The notes under the pieces are model-generated. The model was given only the letters and a program-made list of their open reading frames with translations. It was not told where the DNA came from and made no database searches. 64,000 nt of DNA from Streptococcus infantis (GTDB taxonomy: Bacteria > Bacillota > Bacilli > Lactobacillales > Streptococcaceae). Shown here one piece after another: positions 58,593 through 64,000 of this stretch (position 1 is its first letter; each line of letters begins with the position of its first letter). The stretch lies in the NCBI RefSeq assembly GCF_000963255.1, contig NZ_JYOV01000019.1, forward strand, positions 116,948 through 180,947, read 5' to 3'. The position numbers and the translations under genes were made by a program.

Positions 58593-59843
58593 TTAAACAA
58601 GCATATTATATAGGGTTTCATTCCCATTTAAGTTAATATAAGACGGGTCGAATTTTTCCATCCGGTGAATCAATCCCGCATAATCATGTTTATCAGCAAG
58701 TGCAATCCCTATTAGTACTGGACCAGTTCCCTTGCTAGCTCGTTTGATATATTCAAAACGAGTAATATCATCATGAGGTCCTAAGATATCATTTACAAAC
58801 TCTCGAAGTGCTCCCGGACGTTGTGGGAAATTCACTACAAAGTAATGCTTAATACCATCATAAATCAAGGCACGTTCTTCCATCTCTGGCATACGGTTGA
58901 TGTCATTATTCCCTCCAGAAATGATACAACAAATGGTCTTGCCCTTAATATAGTCTGATAATACTTCTAGGGCTGCAACACTAGCAGCACCCGCAGGTTC
59001 TGCTACGATACCTTGTTTAGAGTAGAGATCAATTAAGGTCTCAGAAATCAAACCTTCATCCACTCCGATAAGAGTTTCTACATGTTTGCGTGTTGCTTCA
59101 TAGGTCAACTGTCCTACTTTTTGCACTGCAATCCCATCCGCAAACTTATCAATTTCTTTAAGTTTAACCGGTCCTCCAGCTTCAAAGGCAGCCTTCATCG
59201 AACGAGCACCTTCAGCTTCTACTCCGATGACCTCAATCTGAGGATTTGTTTCTTTAATATAAGTAGAAACACCTGAAATGAGACCTCCGCCTCCAACAGG
59301 TACCAAGACAGTATCAAATTCAATAGATTCTTTACGAGCTTCTTCTAAAATTTCATAGGCTACTGTCCCCTGACCAGCTTGAACATAGGGATCATCAAAG
59401 GGATCAATAAAAGTACGATTTTCAGCTACGGTAAAGTCTTGAGCAGCCTTGGCTGAAGCATCAAAAGTATCCCCTACTAATTTAATGGTTACAAAATCAC
59501 CACCAAAAAAACGAACCTGACCAATTTTTTGTTGAGGTGTCGTAATTGGCATAAAGATTGTTGCAGGAATCTTCATCTCATTACATGTGTAGGCAACTCC
59601 TTGAGCGTGATTTCCCGCTGAAGCACACACTACACCACGTTCACGTTCCTCTTTTGTCAATTGGGAAATTGCGTAATAAGCCCCACGAATTTTAAAAGAA
59701 CGGACACGTTGAGCATTTTCCTTTTTAAGATAAATTTTCGCTCCGTATTTTTCGGATAAATAATGGTCGTAGTCAAGTGGCGTATTGGCTACTACACCAC
59801 TCAAAACCTTGTGGGCTTTCACCACATCTTTTGCACTTAGCAT
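58593..59843 (-). CDS. ilvA: Threonine dehydratase
   Basis: A 416-residue PLP enzyme that converts threonine to 2-oxobutyrate, the first step to isoleucine. The PLP lysine is in VRSFKIRGAYYA, the phosphate-binding loop in PVGGGGLISG, and a single C-terminal ACT-like regulatory region (YFVVNFPQRPGALREFVNDI) is present, as in the short Firmicutes form. It is downstream of ilvC but separated from it by a good terminator, so expression may be partly independent. Confidence 0.94.
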   Translation of the reverse strand: MLSAKDVVKAHKVLSGVVANTPLDYDHYLSEKYGAKIYLKKENAQRVRSFKIRGAYYAISQLTKEERERGVVCASAGNHAQGVAYTCNEMKIPATIFMPITTPQQKIGQVRFFGGDFVTIKLVGDTFDASAKAAQDFTVAENRTFIDPFDDPYVQAGQGTVAYEILEEARKESIEFDTVLVPVGGGGLISGVSTYIKETNPQIEVIGVEAEGARSMKAAFEAGGPVKLKEIDKFADGIAVQKVGQLTYEATRKHVETLIGVDEGLISETLIDLYSKQGIVAEPAGAASVAALEVLSDYIKGKTICCIISGGNNDINRMPEMEERALIYDGIKHYFVVNFPQRPGALREFVNDILGPHDDITRFEYIKRASKGTGPVLIGIALADKHDYAGLIHRMEKFDPSYINLNGNETLYNMLV

Positions 59844-59871
59844 AATCTCCTCCTCGATGAGTTTTCAAAAT

Positions 59872-59901
59872 AAAAAGCGAGTTAGGTTCCCCCCAACTCG
59901 C
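59872..59901 (-). terminator. Terminator between ilvC and ilvA
   Basis: Perfect stem GCGAGTT (59877-59883) / AACTCGC (59895-59901) followed by TTTTTATTTT on the minus strand. Confidence 0.85.
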
Positions 59902-59923
59902 CTTCTGTTTATATTCTTAAAAA

Positions 59924-60976
<1,053 letters not shown>

Positions 60977-61011
60977 CTATTAGGCTAGTTTAACAAATTG
61001 AGGTTGGATTT

Positions 61012-61488
61012 TTAGTCGCGGGTAAATCCAGTTGCACCCGTACGAGCGATATTCTTAATACCATATGGTCGAATCACTCGAATTAAGGCTTCACTCTTTT
61101 CTGCATTCCCAGTCATCTGAATGGTAATGGAACTTGGAGCTACATCGACTACTGTTGCACGGAAAGGTTGGATGATAGCCAAAATTTCTGCACGTTTTTC
61201 AGCAGGAGCTGAAACCTTTATAAGAATCACTTCTCGTTCTAAGTGGGGTTGATCCGTGATATCACGAATGCGAATCACATCAATCTGACGATTAAGTTGT
61301 TTGATGATTTGCTCCACTTCATCATGTGAGGCAACATCAATGATAATGGTAATTCGTGATACATTAGGATTTTCCGTTGCGCCAACAGAAATGCTTTCGA
61401 TATTGACTTGACGTCTCGATAAGACTCCTGTGAAGCGATTGAGAACACCTGAACGGTTTTGAAGTTTGGCTGTTAACATTCTACGCAT
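61012..61488 (-). CDS. ilvN: Acetolactate synthase small subunit
   Basis: A 158-residue regulatory subunit with an N-terminal ACT domain (RRMLTAKLQNRSGVLNRFTG, VNIESISVGATENPNVSRIT) that binds valine and a C-terminal ACT-like domain. It stimulates and gives feedback control to the catalytic subunit. Its start overlaps the ilvB stop by eight bases. Confidence 0.95.
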   Translation of the reverse strand: MRRMLTAKLQNRSGVLNRFTGVLSRRQVNIESISVGATENPNVSRITIIIDVASHDEVEQIIKQLNRQIDVIRIRDITDQPHLEREVILIKVSAPAEKRAEILAIIQPFRATVVDVAPSSITIQMTGNAEKSEALIRVIRPYGIKNIARTGATGFTRD

Positions 61489-63181
61489 TAAACTTCACCC
61501 CCAACATCTCATGATTACTCTTACCAGCTGGTACCATCGGTAAAACATGTTCTTTACGAGAAATGTCTACTTCAATAAACATTGGTACATCTTCCATTAT
61601 GACTTCCAAATCCTTCTCAAGAGTTTCAGGATTATCGAACTTATAATTCTTAATTCCATAGGCTTGAGCCATCAATTGAAAGTCTGGCAAGGTTTCAAAT
61701 ACCGACTCTGAAGTTCGACCATCATAGAAGGCTTCTTGCCACTGGCGAACCATTCCAAGTGAGTGGTTGTTAAGCATGATGACCTTGATTGGAATCTTGT
61801 AAATGTTTAAGATTGCTAATTCCTGATTGGTCATCTGGAATCCACCATCTCCGACAAAGAGAACAACTTCTTTATCTGGATTGGCAATCTTAGCACCAAT
61901 AGCTGCAGGAACTCCGAAGCCCATGGTTCCTAGACCACCTGATGTTACCAATTGACGCTCGTTTTGGTAAGGATAGTATTGAGCCGTCCACATTTGGTGT
62001 TGCCCAACGTCTGTTACAACAATAGCATCACCCTTGGTCAACTCACCGATGCGTTCAATAACTGCTTGAGGTTGAACGACACGTTCTTTCTTATCATAAG
62101 CTCGAACACGATTCTTATCTTTGGTAACTTTTTCAATCCACTTTTCAGTATTGTTACGAACAATTGGTTCTGCAAGCAATTGTTGCAAAGCCTTTTTCGC
62201 ATCACCAACAACCGGAATATCAACTGCGATAATCTTACCAATCTCTGCAGGATCGATATCAATATGCGCTACTTTTGCATTTTTAGCAAAGGTCTTAGGA
62301 TTTCCAGTCAAACGGTCATCAAAACGACAACCAATAGAAATCATAAAGTCAGCCTCAGTCATGGCAATATTAGCTGCAAAGGAACCGTGCATTCCACCCA
62401 TTCCCAAAAACAGTGGATGGCTAGTTGCGATTGTTCCCTGTCCCAAAAGACTGGTCACAACAGGAATTTGATAACGCTCTGCAAATTCATTTAACTCTGC
62501 TGCAGCCTCAGCGTAACTAATACCACCCCCAGCTAGCAAGACTGGCTTTTTAGCCTTAGACAATTGCTTCAAGATTTTCTTGATTTGCATATCATTTGGC
62601 TCAAGTGTTGGCTGATAACTTGGTAAATCTATCTCTGGAGAGTAAATAAAGTCTGTTTCAAGCGCAGAAACATCTTTTGGAAGGTCAATGACGACTGGCC
62701 CTGGACGACCTGTAGTCGCAATATGCACAGCTTCCGTAATAATCCGTGGAATATCCGCAGTTTCTCGAACCTGATAATTATACTTAGTGATTGGCATGGT
62801 GATACCAACGATATCAGCTTCTTGAAAAGCATCTTTCCCAATTCCAGCACGTGCCACTTGGCCAGTAAAGACTAAAAGGGGAACACTATCGCTCATAGCA
62901 TCTGCGATCCCTGTAATGGCATTTGTAGCTCCTGGTCCGCTTGTGACGACTGCAACACCCAGTTTTCCTGTTGACTTAGCATAACCTTCAGCTTCGTGAA
63001 GACAGCCCTGCTCATGGCGACCTAGAATATGGCGGATTCCCTTAAAATTATAAATAGCATCATATAAAGGAAGTACCGCTCCACCAGGATAACCAAAAAT
63101 CGTATCGATTCCTAAGTCACGAAGTGTTTCCAAAACAAGATCCGATCCCGACTTAGGTGAGTCTAAAATGATTTTCTCCAT
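61481..63181 (-). CDS. ilvB: Acetolactate synthase large subunit
   Basis: A 566-residue ThDP enzyme that makes acetolactate or acetohydroxybutyrate. The catalytic Glu lies in ILGRHEQGCLHEAEGYA, the FAD-binding part in the middle, and the ThDP/Mg motif is GDGGFQMTNQELAIL. First gene of ilvBNC. The start follows AAAGGGG. Its leader is short, so there is no T-box; a CodY-like box next to the promoter is the visible control. Confidence 0.96.
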   Translation of the reverse strand: MEKIILDSPKSGSDLVLETLRDLGIDTIFGYPGGAVLPLYDAIYNFKGIRHILGRHEQGCLHEAEGYAKSTGKLGVAVVTSGPGATNAITGIADAMSDSVPLLVFTGQVARAGIGKDAFQEADIVGITMPITKYNYQVRETADIPRIITEAVHIATTGRPGPVVIDLPKDVSALETDFIYSPEIDLPSYQPTLEPNDMQIKKILKQLSKAKKPVLLAGGGISYAEAAAELNEFAERYQIPVVTSLLGQGTIATSHPLFLGMGGMHGSFAANIAMTEADFMISIGCRFDDRLTGNPKTFAKNAKVAHIDIDPAEIGKIIAVDIPVVGDAKKALQQLLAEPIVRNNTEKWIEKVTKDKNRVRAYDKKERVVQPQAVIERIGELTKGDAIVVTDVGQHQMWTAQYYPYQNERQLVTSGGLGTMGFGVPAAIGAKIANPDKEVVLFVGDGGFQMTNQELAILNIYKIPIKVIMLNNHSLGMVRQWQEAFYDGRTSESVFETLPDFQLMAQAYGIKNYKFDNPETLEKDLEVIMEDVPMFIEVDISRKEHVLPMVPAGKSNHEMLGVKFNA

Positions 63182-63219
63182 CGTTCCCCTTTCTCTTCTC
63201 TTAAAAATAGCTTGTTACT

Positions 63220-63274
63220 ATGATACCATTTTTTCAAAAATTTTCAAGGGAAAAGAGCAAATTTTCTGAATTTT
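63220..63274 (-). promoter_or_regulatory. ilvB promoter with CodY-like box
   Basis: Minus-strand TTGAAA (63242-63247), 16-base spacer, TATCAT (63220-63225). AAAATTCAGAAAATT (63260-63274) lies 12 bases upstream of the -35 and matches 13 of 15 CodY consensus positions. Confidence 0.65.
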
Positions 63275-63297
63275 CTATCTAGATACTTTACAATATC

Positions 63298-64000
63298 GGC
63301 TCTATAATATTTGTAGTGGGTAAATCCCCTATGGATCTTATGGAGCCTATTTTTGTGTAGAAAAAAAGTCCCATATGACCTATAATGAAAAGCGATCAAA
63401 CAACTCATTAGAAAGAATCCTATGGAACAATTACATTTTATCACAAAACTGCTCGATATCAAAGACCCTAATATCCAGATTCTAGACATCATCAATATGA
63501 ATACCTACAAAGAAATCATCGCTAAACTGGACTACGACGCCCCATCTTGCCCTGATTGCGGAAGTCAAATGAAGAAATATGACTTTCAAAAACATTCTAA
63601 GATTCCTTACCTCGAAACGACTGGTATGCCTACCAGAATTCTTCTGAAAAAGCGTCGATTCAAGTGCTATCATTGCTCGAAAATGATGGTCGCCGAAACC
63701 TCTCTCGTCAAGAAGAATCATCAAATTCCTCGTATTATCAACCAAAAGATTGCTCAAAAGTTAATTGAAAAGACTTCTATGACTGATATTGCACATCAGC
63801 TATCCATTTCAACTTCAACTGTCATTCGTAAGCTCAATGACTTTCACTTTAAGCATGATTTTTCTTGTCTTCCAGAGATTATGTCTTGGGACGAGTATGC
63901 CTTTACCAAGGGAAAGATGAGTTTTATCGCACAAGATTTTGATCAGCTCAATATCATTACTGTTCTTGAGGGAAGAACACAAGCTATCATCCGCAATCAC
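63298..64000 (+). mobile_element. Left part of an ISL3-family insertion sequence, IS1167-like
   Basis: The left end is placed at GGCTCTATAATATTTGTAGT, which has the GGCTCT start and GTGGGTAAATCC continuation I recall for IS1167-type ends. The transposase gene starts 124 bases in and runs off the window, so the right end and target duplication are not visible. The end point is approximate. Confidence 0.8.
63422..64000 (+). CDS. ISL3-family transposase, N-terminal part
   Basis: An open frame of 193 codons, intact to the window edge. It starts MEQLHFITKLLDIKDPNIQI and has the N-terminal zinc finger (CPDCGSQ and CYHC), a helix-turn-helix (SMTDIAHQLSISTSTVIRKL) and the beginning of the DDE catalytic domain (MSWDEYAFTKGKMSF, first Asp). 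This is the arrangement of IS1167-type ISL3 transposases. No frameshift or stop is seen in this part, so the element may be active if the rest is intact. Confidence 0.92.
   Translation, partial: MEQLHFITKLLDIKDPNIQILDIINMNTYKEIIAKLDYDAPSCPDCGSQMKKYDFQKHSKIPYLETTGMPTRILLKKRRFKCYHCSKMMVAETSLVKKNHQIPRIINQKIAQKLIEKTSMTDIAHQLSISTSTVIRKLNDFHFKHDFSCLPEIMSWDEYAFTKGKMSFIAQDFDQLNIITVLEGRTQAIIRNH

Noticed and set aside
63182..63297. Possible T-box or attenuator before ilvB
   Set aside because: The leader is only about 35 bases and contains no T-box sequence, specifier stem or terminator.

Overview
The window is a chromosomal segment of a Streptococcus of the Mitis group, closest in gene content to S. 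mitis, S. oralis and S. pneumoniae. Group-specific markers are a choline-binding surface protein, the orphan regulator RitR, MapZ, LiaFSR, an AliA-type lipoprotein next to pbp1A, pneumococcal-type BOX repeats and the start of an IS1167-like (ISL3) element. Species cannot be fixed from sequence reading alone. Gene blocks follow pneumococcal order (from memory), but the blocks are joined differently, and the dexB-cps capsule interval usually found between luxS and aliA is missing.

Layout. 1-7.1 kb: peptide, amino-acid and wall functions on the minus strand (DacB-type lipoprotein, HIT, M42 peptidase, BrnQ, rhodanese, uracil-DNA glycosylase-like, PepV, nitroreductase, unknown lipoprotein), then a decayed binding-protein remnant. 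7.5-10.2 kb: a phosphoesterase and a plus-strand XRE/DUF3278 membrane operon with a palindrome-flanked promoter. 10.3-14.3 kb: accessory minus-strand genes (TDT carrier, acyl-CoA dehydrogenase-like protein, AhpD-like protein, MFS transporter). 14.4-16.4 kb: two BOX repeats and an AGCS symporter behind a glycine riboswitch and a CodY-like box. 16.5-25.2 kb: genome maintenance and secretion (mutS2, cvpA, zapA-like, rnhC, lepB, recD2, tig). 25.2-32.1 kb: alkD-liaRSF and the mevalonate operon (mvaK1-mvaD-mvaK2-fni). 32.2-42.3 kb: choline-binding protein, ritR, gnd, mapZ, an RNA methyltransferase, rnpB, gpsB, ypsA, recU and pbp1A. 42.7-52.4 kb: aliA-like, luxS, clpL, pflB, dinB and uppP. 52.5-57.5 kb: a DUF2207 membrane protein, a fused binding-protein/permease with its ATPase, BOX sequences and a small unknown protein. 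57.6-64 kb: an SPFH protein, ilvA, the ilvBNC operon, and the IS element running off the end.

Functional threads. Cell envelope growth and division dominate: the mevalonate pathway supplies isoprenoid precursor for undecaprenyl phosphate, UppP recycles that carrier, PBP1A, GpsB and MapZ build and place the septal and peripheral wall, DacB trims peptides and LiaFSR senses envelope stress. A nitrogen thread is visible in regulation: CodY-like 15-mers lie by the promoters of brnQ, the AGCS symporter, aliA and ilvB, and three of them share the same variant half-site. clpL carries CtsR-type boxes, pflB a CcpA-type cre site, and the symporter a glycine riboswitch whose last helix competes with a terminator.

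No tRNA, 5S, 16S or 23S gene, CRISPR array, prophage or toxin-antitoxin pair was recognised. The least characterised parts are the XRE/DUF3278 operon, the unknown lipoprotein, the 71-residue protein and the 30-codon reading frame in the clpL leader.
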